Assembly: GCF_000185905.1 (NCBI RefSeq)
Contig: NC_014923.1
Span: 4,487,501 to 4,551,500, forward strand
Length of the DNA: 64,000 bases
From: Mesorhizobium ciceri biovar biserrulae WSM1271
GTDB taxonomy: Bacteria; Pseudomonadota; Alphaproteobacteria; Rhizobiales; Rhizobiaceae
Direction of reading: 5' to 3'
Position numbers and translations under genes: made by a program. The notes under the pieces were generated by a model that ran no database searches, was not told where the DNA came from, and was given only the letters and a program-made list of their open reading frames with translations. Below, piece after piece: positions 55,784 to 64,000 of the stretch (positions within the stretch are counted from its first letter, which is position 1; each line of letters begins with the position of its first letter).

Positions 55784-56527
55784 CTAGGGCCTTAGAATCA
55801 TCCGCAGATGATCCATGATCATGGCCACGCCCTTCTGCCCGAGCTCGGCCGAGGCGTCCTTGGCACTCGCCGTATACCAGCCGGTATTGTCGGCGAAGTG
55901 ATTGGCATCGACAGCCTCCGGGCATAGCGCCAGCATCAGCGAGGTCTCGCCGATGCCGGAATGGTCGAACGGGTACTTGCCGTTCATGTCAGCCGACATC
56001 AGCGGATGCACCTGCACCCAGTTGAAGAAATTTTCACCCGCCGCGTGTCCTGAATAATAGTCCGCCATCGCCTGCGACCCCCACCAGCCCTCGCCGCGCT
56101 CCTTTTCGAGGAAGCGGAAGATCGCCTGGCGGCCGGCGGCCTTGAACGCCAGATCGGTCGGCATGCCGGCGGCAAAGTTCTCGGTCTGGTGGTGGATAAT
56201 GGCGTGGATGTTGCGAAAGCCGATGCGCAGCAGGCTGTAGAACAGCTCCTCGCCGAACGGCGCCAGCGCATTGCCGCCGACCTGCACCGAGCCGCTGCCT
56301 TCCGGCGGCGCCACCGCATAGCTTGCCGCACCGTAGTAGAAGGGCGGCAGGATGACGACGTCCTTCTCCTTTTCGAACAGCTCCAGCGTCTTGATGACGG
56401 CCAGCGTGTCCATGCCGACGGCCATGTGCTCGCCATGGTATTCCAGCACGCCGAGCGGCAGAGCGACCGGCCAATTCTCGGCGATCGCCCTGCGGATCTG
56501 GTGTGGCAGCATCAGTTCATAGCGCAT
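55784..56527 (-). CDS. creatininase-family metal-dependent hydrolase
   Basis: The 247-residue protein has the family's zinc ligand pattern LGVLEYHGEHMAVGMDT, with Glu29, His31 and Asp40 at the spacing seen in creatininase (Glu34, His36, Asp45), and an IHHQTEN segment (His112/113, Glu116) where the remaining ligands lie. The family also includes hydrolases of keto-inositol derivatives (IolN) and formamide-type substrates. Placed beside a sugar importer and an isomerase, a ring-opening step on a lactone or cyclic ketone is more likely than creatinine metabolism. Coupled to the SIS gene by a 3-base gap. Confidence 0.85.
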   Translation of the reverse strand: MRYELMLPHQIRRAIAENWPVALPLGVLEYHGEHMAVGMDTLAVIKTLELFEKEKDVVILPPFYYGAASYAVAPPEGSGSVQVGGNALAPFGEELFYSLLRIGFRNIHAIIHHQTENFAAGMPTDLAFKAAGRQAIFRFLEKERGEGWWGSQAMADYYSGHAAGENFFNWVQVHPLMSADMNGKYPFDHSGIGETSLMLALCPEAVDANHFADNTGWYTASAKDASAELGQKGVAMIMDHLRMILRP

Positions 56528-56530
56528 GAT

Positions 56531-57097
56531 CTATTCCATGTTGGTGTGGCGGGCGCGCATGGCTTCGGGCGACGCGCCGGTCAATTCCCTAAGCTTCAGC
56601 ACCATCACCTCAAACAGCAGGAACAGCGCGCCTTCGAACACCGAGCCCATCGGCAGGACCGATGTTTTTTGCGCCCCCTGATCGTTGGCCATGGTCTGCG
56701 CGGGAATGAGCAGCGTGAAGTCGGCAAGCCTTGCCGCGCTGCCTTCGGCCTGGGCGGTCAGCAGGAGATTGGTTGCACCTGCTTGGCGCGCGACCTGCAT
56801 CAGGGTCAGCACGGTCGAGGTTTCTCCCGGCCCGGAACTGACCAGGAAGACATCGCTCTGCCCCAGCGGCGGCGTGTTCATGTCGCCGACCACGGAAACC
56901 GGCAGGCCCAAATGGTAGAGCCGCATGGCAAAACCCTTGACCTGCAAGGCCTCGCGGCCGCAGCCATAGACGACGATCTGTCGCGCGCCGGCCAGCATTT
57001 TGCAGGCGGCGTCGATCCGGCTTTCGTCGGTGCGTGCCAGCACGCCACCCAGCTCCTCAAGTGCGGTCTCGAACAGGCTTTTGCTCTTGTCGCTCAC
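56531..57097 (-). CDS. SIS-domain isomerase, 6-phospho-3-hexuloisomerase-like
   Basis: The 188-residue protein is a single SIS domain: VVYGCGREALQVKGFAMRLYHLG, the phosphate-binding VSSGPGETSTVL, and the C-terminal MRARHTNME ending typical of 6-phospho-3-hexuloisomerase (HxlB/PHI). PHI converts D-arabino-hex-3-ulose 6-phosphate to fructose 6-phosphate. The usual partner, hexulose phosphate synthase, is not in the window, so a formaldehyde-fixing role is not supported. A route in which a 3-ketohexose is phosphorylated and then isomerised would fit the kinase nearby. Confidence 0.85.
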   Translation of the reverse strand: MSDKSKSLFETALEELGGVLARTDESRIDAACKMLAGARQIVVYGCGREALQVKGFAMRLYHLGLPVSVVGDMNTPPLGQSDVFLVSSGPGETSTVLTLMQVARQAGATNLLLTAQAEGSAARLADFTLLIPAQTMANDQGAQKTSVLPMGSVFEGALFLLFEVMVLKLRELTGASPEAMRARHTNME

Positions 57098-57275
57098 CGC
57101 AAACCCGCCATTGAAAAGTCACCCTGGTATTTGCCGCTCTTGCTGCCACGAACAGCTTGATTTCGTTCATGCTAGCAACCGCGAAAATGCGTGTCCAACG
57201 CGCAGCTATGCTTTTGCCTGATCACAGGCGTGATAGTGTCATGTCAGACAAATCAGGCGAGGCAAACAGCAGGAT

Positions 57276-58298
57276 ATGAAGACACGGCATTTCGACCGCA
57301 TCGGCAATGGCGGCATCAGTTTCACCGAGCTCGGCTTCGGCGCGGCGCCGCTCGGCAATCTCTACCGTGCCGTCTCCGACGAGGACGCCAACGCCACGCT
57401 GGAGGCCGCCTGGGCGACCGGCTGCCGCTACTACGACACCGCGCCGCTCTATGGGCTCGGCCTCTCGGAAACGCGGCTCAACCCGTTCCTGCGCGGCAAG
57501 AAGCGCGCTGACTATGTGCTGTCGAGCAAGGTCGGCCGCATCATGCGTGCCTGCCCGCCCGAAGAGCGCACCGGCATCGGCAAGTTCTTCGACACGCCAT
57601 CACGCCGCGAGGTGTACGACTACAGCTATGACGGTGTTATGCGCTCGTTCGAAGCCTCGCTTGAGCGCCTCGGCGTCGACCGGATCGACATCCTCTTCGT
57701 GCACGATGTCGACATCTTCACGCATGGCAGCAAGGAAGCCTCCGACCGGCGCATCGAGGAGTTCATGCGCTCGGGCTATTACGGCCTGCTGTCGCTGCGC
57801 GACCAGGGCGTGATCAAGGCGTTCGGCGGCGGCATCAATGAGTGGCAGGTCGCGCAGACGCTGGCTGAGCGCGGCGACTTCGACCTGTTCCTGCTGGCGG
57901 GGCGCTATACGCTCTTGGAACAGGAGGCGCTGACGTCCTTCCTGCCGCTCTGCCAGGCACGCGGCATCGGCATCGTTCTCGGCGGACCCTACAACTCCGG
58001 CATCCTCGCAACAGGGCCGAAGCCCGGAGCCTACTACAACTACTCCGAAGCGCCGAAGGACATACTCGACCGGGTCGCCGGGATCGAGAACGTCTGCAAG
58101 CGTCATGGTGTCAGGCTGATCGAGGCCGCCCTGCAATTCCCGCTGCTGCATCCTTCAGTCGTTTCGGTGATCCCCGGTGGCCAACGGCCGAGCGAGGTCG
58201 AGAGCAATCGCTCGCTGCTCGATGCGAAACTGCCCGCAGCACTTTGGGCGGATCTCAAGGAGGAAGGTCTTATGCGCACTGATGCGCCGACCGCATAA
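57276..58298 (+). CDS. aldo/keto reductase (sugar dehydrogenase type)
   Basis: The 340-residue protein has the AKR barrel with LGFGAAPLGNLYRAVS, the catalytic Asp/Tyr region RYYDTAPLYGLG, a VLSSKVGR Lys strand and a PGGQRPSEVESN end that binds NAD(P)H. It resembles the D-threo-aldose/L-fucose dehydrogenases, which oxidise an aldose C1 to lactone. It is divergent from the SIS gene and completes the sugar cluster. Its stop is followed by duplicated terminator hairpins. A role as first oxidation step is inferred. Confidence 0.88.
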   Translation: MKTRHFDRIGNGGISFTELGFGAAPLGNLYRAVSDEDANATLEAAWATGCRYYDTAPLYGLGLSETRLNPFLRGKKRADYVLSSKVGRIMRACPPEERTGIGKFFDTPSRREVYDYSYDGVMRSFEASLERLGVDRIDILFVHDVDIFTHGSKEASDRRIEEFMRSGYYGLLSLRDQGVIKAFGGGINEWQVAQTLAERGDFDLFLLAGRYTLLEQEALTSFLPLCQARGIGIVLGGPYNSGILATGPKPGAYYNYSEAPKDILDRVAGIENVCKRHGVRLIEAALQFPLLHPSVVSVIPGGQRPSEVESNRSLLDAKLPAALWADLKEEGLMRTDAPTA

Positions 58299-58322
58299 GC
58301 CGGCCGCGTCGCGTCAGCGTCG

Positions 58323-58418
58323 GGCACCAAAATGAAAAGCCGGGCAAGCCCGGCTTTTCTGGTCGCATGAACCAACGTAGGCACCAAAATGAAAAGCCGG
58401 GCAAGCCCGGCTTTTCTG
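58323..58418. terminator. duplicated bidirectional terminator (two 39-bp direct repeats)
   Basis: A 39-bp unit beginning GGCACCAAAATG occurs perfectly at 58323-58361 and 58380-58418. Each contains AAAAGCCGGGC and GCCCGGCTTTT, an 11-bp stem with a 2-base loop (58335-58358 and 58392-58415) that is symmetric and can terminate either strand. It separates the convergent aldo/keto reductase gene and hupB. Confidence 0.85.
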
Positions 58419-58441
58419 AGGTCTCTGAAAAGAAAAAACGC

Positions 58442-58714
58442 TTAGTTGACTGCGTCCTTGAGGCCTTTGCCGGCCGAGAACTTCGGCACGGTACGCGCCG
58501 GGATCTTCACTTCTGCGCCGGTCTGAGGATTGCGGCCGGTCGAGGCGGCACGCTTTGACACGGTGAAATTGCCAAAGCCGACAAGCCGGACATCGCCGCC
58601 CTTCTTCAGTTCGCCGGTGATCACGGAAAATACCGCATCGACCGCCGACTGCGCGTCACCCTTCGAAATGCTCGCGGCGTCGGCGACAGCGGACACCAGT
58701 TCGTTCTTGTTCAT
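58442..58714 (-). CDS. hupB: HU-family DNA-binding protein
   Basis: The 90-residue nucleoid protein begins MNKNELVSAVADAA and has the GFGNFTVSKRAASTGRNPQTG arm, with the conserved proline that bends DNA, and a PARTVPKFSAGKGLKD end. It binds DNA as a dimer and compacts the nucleoid. The ATG at 58714 is preceded by AAGGGAA. Downstream of lon on the same strand, the standard order in alphaproteobacteria; terminator-like hairpins between lon and hupB imply its own promoter. Confidence 0.97.
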   Translation of the reverse strand: MNKNELVSAVADAASISKGDAQSAVDAVFSVITGELKKGGDVRLVGFGNFTVSKRAASTGRNPQTGAEVKIPARTVPKFSAGKGLKDAVN

Positions 58715-58821
58715 AAAAATTCCCTTCCATGAGAACACCGGAACTATCGACTCATCCGGCAGGAAACGGACTTTAGAAAGAAGCGCTCCCGCAACCAAGT
58801 CGAAAAGGCAGGAAAAAAGCG

Positions 58822-58879
58822 GAAAAAGCCCGGAATTCCGGGGTTTTTCACATGAAAAAGCCGGGCGTCAGGCCCGGCT
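58822..58879 (-). terminator. two terminator-like hairpins downstream of lon
   Basis: On the minus strand AGCCGGGC/GCCCGGCT (58859-58879) is followed by TTTTTC, and next a CCGGAATTCCGG palindrome with A/T-rich flanks (58822-58849) forms a second stem followed by CTTTTT. Together they should end the lon transcript before hupB. The first has the same GCCGGGC stem as the repeats at 58335 and 58392. Confidence 0.65.
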
Positions 58880-59012
58880 CTCCGTTTGTGCGCTGCAACC
58901 TCGACGAAAACCAACACATGGCCCCGAAAACCGTAGCCGGTTTGCGGCAAGGGCCATGCGCAAGTCTGGGCGTTAGAGCGTCCTTTGTGCGTCCAGATGG
59001 ACGCCCGGCGCT

Positions 59013-61424
59013 CTAATGCGCCAGGGACTTTCCAGCGTCGTCGGCACTGTCTGTCGCAGCCGGCGGATTGACCGGCTCGACCCATTCGATCGGCTCCGGC
59101 ATACGCACCAGCGCGTGGCGCAACACCTCGCCGACACGTGAGACCGGAATGATCTCCATGCCGTTCTTCACATTGTCCGGAATCTCCGCCAGATCCTTGG
59201 CATTGTCTTCCGGGATCAGCACCTTCTTGATGCCGCCGCGCAGTGCGGCGAGCAGCTTCTCCTTGAGCCCGCCGATCGGCAGGATGCGGCCGCGAAGCGT
59301 TATCTCGCCGGTCATCGCCACATCCGCCCGGACCGGAATACCCGTCAGTACCGATACAATGGCTGTCGCCATGGCAGCACCTGCAGACGGGCCGTCCTTC
59401 GGCGTGGCGCCTTCCGGCAAGTGCACGTGGATGTCGCGCTTGTCGAACAGCGGCGGCTCGATGCCGAAATCGACGGCGCGCGAGCGGACATAGGAGGCCG
59501 CCGCCGAAATCGATTCCTTCATCACGTCGCGCAAATTGCCGGTCACCGTCATGCGGCCCTTGCCGGGCATCATGACGCCTTCGACCGTCAGCAGCTCGCC
59601 GCCGACTTCCGTCCAGGCGAGTCCGGTAACGACACCGACCTGATCGTCAGCCTCGACCTGACCGAAGCGGAAGCGTTCAACACCGAGGTAATCGGCGAGG
59701 TTCGCCGCCGTGATGTTCACCGTCTTCTTCTTCGTCTTCAGGATCTCGGTCACCGCCTTGCGCCCGAGCTTCATCAGCTCGCGCTCCAGGCTTCTGACGC
59801 CCGCTTCACGGGTGTAGGTCTGGACGATGGCGCGGATCGCGTCCTCACCGACGGAAAACTCCTTCGGCTGCAGCGCGTGATCGCGGATCACCTTAGGCAT
59901 CAGGTGCCGCTTGGCGATCTCGATCTTCTCGTCCTCGGTGTAGCCGGCGATACGGATGATCTCCATGCGGTCCATCAAGGGCGCCGGGATGTTCAGCGTG
60001 TTCGCCGTCGTCACGAACATGACGCTCGACAGATCGTATTCGACCTCGAGGTAGTGGTCCATGAACGTCGAGTTCTGTTCCGGATCGAGGACCTCGAGCA
60101 ACGCCGATGACGGATCGCCACGGAAGTCCTGGCCCATCTTGTCGATCTCGTCGAGCAGGAAGAGCGGGTTGGACTTCTTGGCCTTCTTCATCGACTGGAT
60201 GACCTTGCCGGGCATCGAGCCGATATAGGTGCGCCGGTGGCCACGGATCTCGGCCTCGTCACGCACGCCGCCCAGCGCCATGCGGATGAACTCGCGTCCA
60301 GTCGCCTTGGCGATCGACTTGCCGAGCGAGGTCTTGCCGACACCGGGAGGGCCGACGAGGCACAGGATCGGCCCCTTCAGCTTCTTCTGGCGGCTTTGCA
60401 CGGCGAGATACTCGACGATGCGCTCCTTGACCTTGTCGAGGCCGAAATGGTCGGTATCGAGCACGTTCTGCGCGAAAGCCAGGTCCTGCTTGACCTTGGA
60501 GTTCTTGCCCCACGGGATAGACAGGATCCAGTCGAGATAGTTGCGCACGACGGTCGATTCAGCCGACATCGGCGACATCGTCCGGAGCTTCTTCAACTCG
60601 GCTTCCGCCTTTTCGCGGGCCTCCTTGGAGAGCTTGGTCTTCTTGATGCGCGCCTCGATCTCGGCGGCCTCGTCGCGGCCGTCCTCGCCTTCGCCGAGTT
60701 CCTTCTGGATCGCCTTCATCTGCTCGTTCAGGTAGTACTCGCGCTGCGTCTTCTCCATCTGGCGCTTGACACGCGAGCGGATGCGCTTCTCCACCTGCAG
60801 GACGGAGATTTCGGCTTCCATGAAGCCCATCGCCTTTTCCAGCCGCTCCTTGACCGAGAGCGTGGCCAGCATCTCCTGCTTCTCGGGGATCTTGATGGCG
60901 AGATGCGAGGCAACCGTGTCGGCGAGCTTGGAGTAGTCGTCGATCTGGCTGGCAGCACCCACCACTTCGGGCGAGATCTTCTTGTTCAGCTTGACGTAAT
61001 TTTCGAAGTCGGTGACGACCGAACGCGCCAGCGCCTCAACCTCGACCTCTTCCTCTTCCGGCTCGACCAGCGCCGCGGCGCGGGCCTCGTGGAAATCGGG
61101 ACGGTCGGTGAACGAGACGATTTTCGCACGCGAAGCGCCTTCGACCAGAACCTTGACGGTGCCGTCGGGCAGCTTGAGCAATTGCAGCACATTGGCGAGC
61201 GTGCCGATGTCGAAAATGGCATCGGGCTCGGGATCGTCATCAGCGGCATTCATCTGGGTGGCAAGCAGGATCTGCTTTTCCTGACCCATCACCTCTTCCA
61301 GCGCCTTGATCGACTTCTCACGCCCGACGAAGAGCGGAACGATCATGTGCGGGAACACCACGATGTCGCGCAGTGGGAGAACTGCGAAGACGCCGTCGCT
61401 GGGTGCCTTGGATACTTTGGCCAT
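59013..61424 (-). CDS. lon: ATP-dependent protease Lon
   Basis: The 803-residue protein is full length: an N-terminal substrate domain (1-300), an AAA+ module with Walker A GPPGVGKT (358-365) and Walker B FLLDEIDKM, and a C-terminal serine-lysine protease domain with Ser680 in DGPSAGAA and Lys723 in GGLKEKLL. It degrades misfolded and specific regulatory proteins and in alphaproteobacteria clears cell-cycle regulators such as DnaA and CcrM. The ATG at 61424 follows AAGG. clpX lies upstream, in the usual order. Confidence 0.98.
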   Translation of the reverse strand: MAKVSKAPSDGVFAVLPLRDIVVFPHMIVPLFVGREKSIKALEEVMGQEKQILLATQMNAADDDPEPDAIFDIGTLANVLQLLKLPDGTVKVLVEGASRAKIVSFTDRPDFHEARAAALVEPEEEEVEVEALARSVVTDFENYVKLNKKISPEVVGAASQIDDYSKLADTVASHLAIKIPEKQEMLATLSVKERLEKAMGFMEAEISVLQVEKRIRSRVKRQMEKTQREYYLNEQMKAIQKELGEGEDGRDEAAEIEARIKKTKLSKEAREKAEAELKKLRTMSPMSAESTVVRNYLDWILSIPWGKNSKVKQDLAFAQNVLDTDHFGLDKVKERIVEYLAVQSRQKKLKGPILCLVGPPGVGKTSLGKSIAKATGREFIRMALGGVRDEAEIRGHRRTYIGSMPGKVIQSMKKAKKSNPLFLLDEIDKMGQDFRGDPSSALLEVLDPEQNSTFMDHYLEVEYDLSSVMFVTTANTLNIPAPLMDRMEIIRIAGYTEDEKIEIAKRHLMPKVIRDHALQPKEFSVGEDAIRAIVQTYTREAGVRSLERELMKLGRKAVTEILKTKKKTVNITAANLADYLGVERFRFGQVEADDQVGVVTGLAWTEVGGELLTVEGVMMPGKGRMTVTGNLRDVMKESISAAASYVRSRAVDFGIEPPLFDKRDIHVHLPEGATPKDGPSAGAAMATAIVSVLTGIPVRADVAMTGEITLRGRILPIGGLKEKLLAALRGGIKKVLIPEDNAKDLAEIPDNVKNGMEIIPVSRVGEVLRHALVRMPEPIEWVEPVNPPAATDSADDAGKSLAH

Positions 61425-61683
61425 TGTCCAACCTTTCATGTCGCGGCCGCTAATTGAGCCAACCGCGAATCTTATATTAACGACCGGGGATCGTTCCGCC
61501 TACCACCGTTTGTGACGGGAGTTTTACAGCACAGAAATCGGGCACCTCGGCCTTCTCCAGTTAGTTGGATGCACGACCCCCAAAGATCAAGGGGCGTGTC
61601 CAAATCCGCACTCCCAACCCGTCCGCGAGTGACACATTTGCGACGCCAGCCCGTACGCCGCGCAAAACCGCTGTGCGACAGCA
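61425..61683. other. intergenic region between lon and the clpX terminator
   Basis: About 260 bases with no supportable gene. It should contain the lon promoter; a TAATATAAG-type AT-rich patch at about 61471-61480 could be part of a -10 element, but I cannot define a convincing -35 or heat-shock promoter. Confidence 0.4.
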
Positions 61684-61707
61684 AAACGGCGCCTTGCGGC
61701 GCCGTTT
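61684..61707 (-). terminator. intrinsic terminator of clpX
   Basis: AAACGGCGCC (61684-61693) and GGCGCCGTTT (61698-61707) form a 10-bp stem with a TTGC loop. Read on the minus strand it is followed by TGCTG after the stem's own Ts. It lies 24 bases after the clpX stop. Confidence 0.8.
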
Positions 61708-61730
61708 CAGAATTTCGCTGCGGGCTCATG

Positions 61731-63005
61731 TCAGGCGCTGACATTGCCCTTCTTTTCCTTCTGCTCGGAGTAGATGTAGAGCGGCCGGGCACTGCCGGTC
61801 ACCACCTCCTCCGAAATCACCACTTCGCGCACGCCTTCGAGTGCGGGAAGCTCGAACATCGTGTCGAGCAGGATCGCCTCCATGATCGAACGCAGGCCGC
61901 GCGCGCCGGTCTTGCGCTCAATGGCGCGCTTGGCGATCGCCGAAAGAGCGTTCTCATGGAAGGTCAGGTCGACATTTTCCATCTCGAACAGCCGCTGATA
62001 CTGCTTGACCAGCGCGTTCTTCGGCTCGGTCAGGATCTGGATCAGCGCCGGTTCGTCGAGATCTTCCAGCGTCGCCAGGACTGGCAGACGGCCGACAAAC
62101 TCAGGGATGAGACCGAACTTCAACAGATCCTCGGGCTCGACCAGGCGGAAAACATCGCCAGTGCGGCGATCCTCCGGCGAAGCGACGACCGCGCCGAAGC
62201 CGATCGACGTCTTGCGGCCGCGATCCGAGATGATCTTGTCCAGCCCGGCGAAGGCGCCGCCGCAGATGAACAGGATGTTGGCTGTATCGACCTGCAGGAA
62301 TTCCTGCTGCGGGTGCTTCCTGCCGCCCTGTGGCGGCACGGAGGCGACGGTGCCTTCCATGATCTTCAAGAGCGCCTGCTGCACACCCTCGCCCGACACG
62401 TCGCGGGTGATCGAGGGATTGTCCGACTTGCGCGAAATCTTGTCGATTTCGTCGATGTAGACGATGCCGCGCTGGGCGCGCTCGACATTGTAGTCGGCCG
62501 ACTGCAACAGCTTCAGGATGATGTTTTCGACGTCCTCGCCGACATAGCCGGCTTCGGTCAGCGTCGTCGCGTCAGCCATGGTGAACGGCACGTCGATGAT
62601 GCGGGCCAGCGTCTGCGCGAGCAGCGTCTTGCCGCAACCGGTCGGGCCGATCAAAAGGATGTTGGACTTCGCCAGTTCGACATCGTTGTTCTTGCCGGCA
62701 TGCGCGAGGCGCTTGTAGTGATTGTGGACCGCCACCGACAGCACGCGCTTGGCGTAGGGCTGACCGATGACATAGTCGTCGAGAACCTTGAGGATCTCCT
62801 GCGGTGTCGGCACGCCTTCGCGCGACTTCACCATCGAGGTCTTGTTCTCTTCACGGATGATGTCCATGCAGAGTTCGACGCACTCGTCGCAGATGAAGAC
62901 CGTCGGACCGGCGATCAGCTTGCGCACTTCGTGCTGGCTTTTGCCGCAAAACGAGCAGTAAAGCGTGTTCTTGGAATCGCCGCTGTTGTTGCCGACCTTG
63001 CTCAT
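61731..63005 (-). CDS. clpX: ATP-dependent Clp protease ATP-binding subunit ClpX
   Basis: The 424-residue unfoldase has the N-terminal zinc-binding domain (Cys17, Cys20, Cys39, Cys42), Walker A GPTGCGKT (120-127), Walker B VYIDEIDKI, and the sensor and pore motifs of the AAA+ core. It feeds substrates into ClpP; in alphaproteobacteria it degrades CtrA at the G1-S switch. The ATG at 63005 is chosen for its AAGGA spacing; the ATG at 63011 lies too close to that site. Confidence 0.98.
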   Translation of the reverse strand: MSKVGNNSGDSKNTLYCSFCGKSQHEVRKLIAGPTVFICDECVELCMDIIREENKTSMVKSREGVPTPQEILKVLDDYVIGQPYAKRVLSVAVHNHYKRLAHAGKNNDVELAKSNILLIGPTGCGKTLLAQTLARIIDVPFTMADATTLTEAGYVGEDVENIILKLLQSADYNVERAQRGIVYIDEIDKISRKSDNPSITRDVSGEGVQQALLKIMEGTVASVPPQGGRKHPQQEFLQVDTANILFICGGAFAGLDKIISDRGRKTSIGFGAVVASPEDRRTGDVFRLVEPEDLLKFGLIPEFVGRLPVLATLEDLDEPALIQILTEPKNALVKQYQRLFEMENVDLTFHENALSAIAKRAIERKTGARGLRSIMEAILLDTMFELPALEGVREVVISEEVVTGSARPLYIYSEQKEKKGNVSA

Positions 63006-63302
63006 TTTCATGTCCTTTCATGGCCGCCCGCCGATGGTCTGGCTGAAAGGGCGCATACTCTATCTATCGCGGGAATCCGCCGCCGCCAGTGTGTCCCGGC
63101 TCCCGCAACGCATTCCGTACGAAACACAAATCAGAAAACGTGGCAATGATTCGCGACAACCCCGCATAAAGCTAAGCCGCCGAAACTCAACATAGCCTTA
63201 ACGTAGGCAATCCTGTCCCCCGAGGGAACAGCCAATTGTGGCCGAAATGCCGCAAGACGCGCCAAAAGCGCGTGATGGTGCCATCCAACTGCCAACTTGC
63301 CT
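63006..63302. other. intergenic region between clpX and clpP
   Basis: 297 bases with no supportable gene; a 73-codon minus frame across it has no ribosome binding site and no family sense. It probably holds the clpX promoter and the clpP 3' end. A short GCGCCAAAAGCGC hairpin lies at about 63258-63270. Confidence 0.45.
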
Positions 63303-63932
63303 TTATGCCAGCGCCCCTTCGGCCGCCTCGCGCGACGAAATGACCTTGTCAATGAGGCCGAAATCCTTGGCTTCGTCGGCGGTCATGAAATGGTCGCGGT
63401 CGAGCGTTTTCTCGATCTCTTCATAGCTCTTGCCGGTGTGCTTGACGTAGACCTCGTTGAGGCGACGCTTCAGCTTGATGATATCCAGGGCATGGCGCTC
63501 GATGTCGGACGCCTGGCCCTGAAAGCCGCCGGAAGGCTGGTGAACCATGATGCGGGCGTTCGGCGTGGCAAAGCGCATGTCCTTGTGACCGGCAGTCAGG
63601 AGCAGCGAACCCATCGAAGCCGCCTGGCCGATGCAGAGCGTCGACACGGCCGGCTTGATGAACTGCATGGTGTCGTAGATCGCCATGCCCGAGGTGACGA
63701 CGCCGCCCGGCGAATTGATGTAGAGGTTGATTTCCTTCTTCGGATTCTCGGCTTCGAGGAACAAAAGCTGCGCGCAGACCAGCGTCGCCATGCCGTCCTC
63801 GACCGGACCGGTGATGAAAATGATGCGCTCTTTGAGGAGGCGCGAGAAAATGTCGTAGGCCCGCTCGCCGCGATTGGTCTGTTCGACCACCATCGGAACG
63901 AGGTTCATGTAGGTTTCGACGGGGTTCTTCAT
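63303..63932 (-). CDS. clpP: ATP-dependent Clp protease proteolytic subunit
   Basis: The 209-residue serine protease has its triad intact: Ser106 in GQAASMGS, His131 in MVHQPSGG and Asp180 in DRDHF. The N-terminal MVVEQTNRGERAYDIFSRLL with hydrophobic pocket residues for the ClpX loops is also present. It forms the double-heptamer chamber. The ATG at 63932 is the family start. The clpP-clpX-lon-hupB order continues downstream; clpP's own promoter would be at or beyond the right edge. Confidence 0.98.
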   Translation of the reverse strand: MKNPVETYMNLVPMVVEQTNRGERAYDIFSRLLKERIIFITGPVEDGMATLVCAQLLFLEAENPKKEINLYINSPGGVVTSGMAIYDTMQFIKPAVSTLCIGQAASMGSLLLTAGHKDMRFATPNARIMVHQPSGGFQGQASDIERHALDIIKLKRRLNEVYVKHTGKSYEEIEKTLDRDHFMTADEAKDFGLIDKVISSREAAEGALA

Positions 63933-64000
63933 CAGGTATCTCTTATCTCGCGGTGGGATTCCGGCGCCGGGAATGCCGGCAGATCGGGCAGAATCGGTTC

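Noticed and set aside
56531..57097. Ribulose monophosphate (formaldehyde fixation) pathway from the PHI-like SIS protein
   Set aside because: No hexulose-6-phosphate synthase gene is present beside it; the neighbours are sugar uptake and oxidation genes. The GFA-family gene at 21559 is far away and not evidence for it.
58323..58418. CRISPR-like direct repeats
   Set aside because: Only two copies with an 18-base gap, each a symmetric terminator hairpin between convergent genes; no cas genes in the window.
61472..61792. 106-codon minus frame spanning the clpX terminator, and the 73-codon frame at 63131-63352
   Set aside because: Both overlap conserved genes or terminators, lack ribosome binding sites and have no recognisable sequence.

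Overview
This 64-kb window is chromosomal sequence from an alphaproteobacterium of the Rhizobiales, most likely Mesorhizobium or a close relative. The assignment rests on high-GC coding sequence, family-level resemblance of the proteins, gene orders I recall as typical of the group (purL-bolA-grxD; clpP-clpX-lon-hupB; a suf operon led by an extra cysteine desulfurase), a 17-bp site resembling the rhizobial Irr/ICE motif, GTTC/GAAC-type SOS boxes at recA, and short palindromic repeats of a rhizobial kind. No search was run, so the genus is an inference. I see no prophage, insertion sequence, CRISPR array or rRNA operon.

Layout. 0-5.6 kb: the end of a PLP-dependent aminotransferase-fold gene, purL, a translationally coupled membrane protein, bolA, grxD and a drug-efflux MFS gene. 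5.6-11.1 kb, mostly minus strand: a secreted protein, an IMPase-family phosphatase, ttcA, rpsD with a long structured leader, murI and a TrmJ-like methyltransferase, with two tiny genes between. 11.1-14.8 kb: an AT-richer stretch with a secreted beta-helix protein, then icd and a GST. 14.8-21.1 kb: alaS and recA (minus), divergent from a pseudouridine kinase/glycosidase pair. 21.1-29.4 kb: TfoX-like and GFA genes, a MITE-like element, and the complete suf operon (minus: cysteine desulfurase, sufB, sufC, sufD, sufS, sufT-like, sufA). 29.6-42.9 kb: hydrolase, PaiB-like protein, PAP2, GT39, tyrS, a very large AsmA/YhdP-like protein, peroxiredoxin, M23 peptidase, and an M24/M20 hydrolase pair.

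The accessory part lies between 40 and 58 kb. A ROK regulator sits divergent from the M24/M20 pair and leads an operon for a ribose/fructose-type ABC importer, an SDR dehydrogenase and a GNAT acetyltransferase. After tRNA-Val and tRNA-Asp comes a second sugar-uptake cluster: RbsK-like kinase, FucU-like mutarotase, UgpC-type ATPase, Tat-exported binding protein, two MalF/MalG-type permeases, a creatininase-family hydrolase, a phosphohexuloisomerase-like SIS protein without its usual synthase partner, and an aldo/keto reductase. Together they look like a catabolic route for an unidentified sugar or polyol, and this is the best candidate here for undescribed biochemistry. The window closes with hupB, lon, clpX and clpP, all minus strand.

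The strongest non-coding signals are: an Irr-box-like site upstream of suf; a recA promoter with an SOS box inside its spacer and a second just downstream; a 180-bp element whose perfect 15-bp terminal inverted repeats supply the stop codons of both flanking genes; a duplicated bidirectional terminator next to hupB; a 17-bp tandem duplication that appears to have split an ATGA gene overlap; and strong hairpins between binding-protein and permease genes in both ABC operons.
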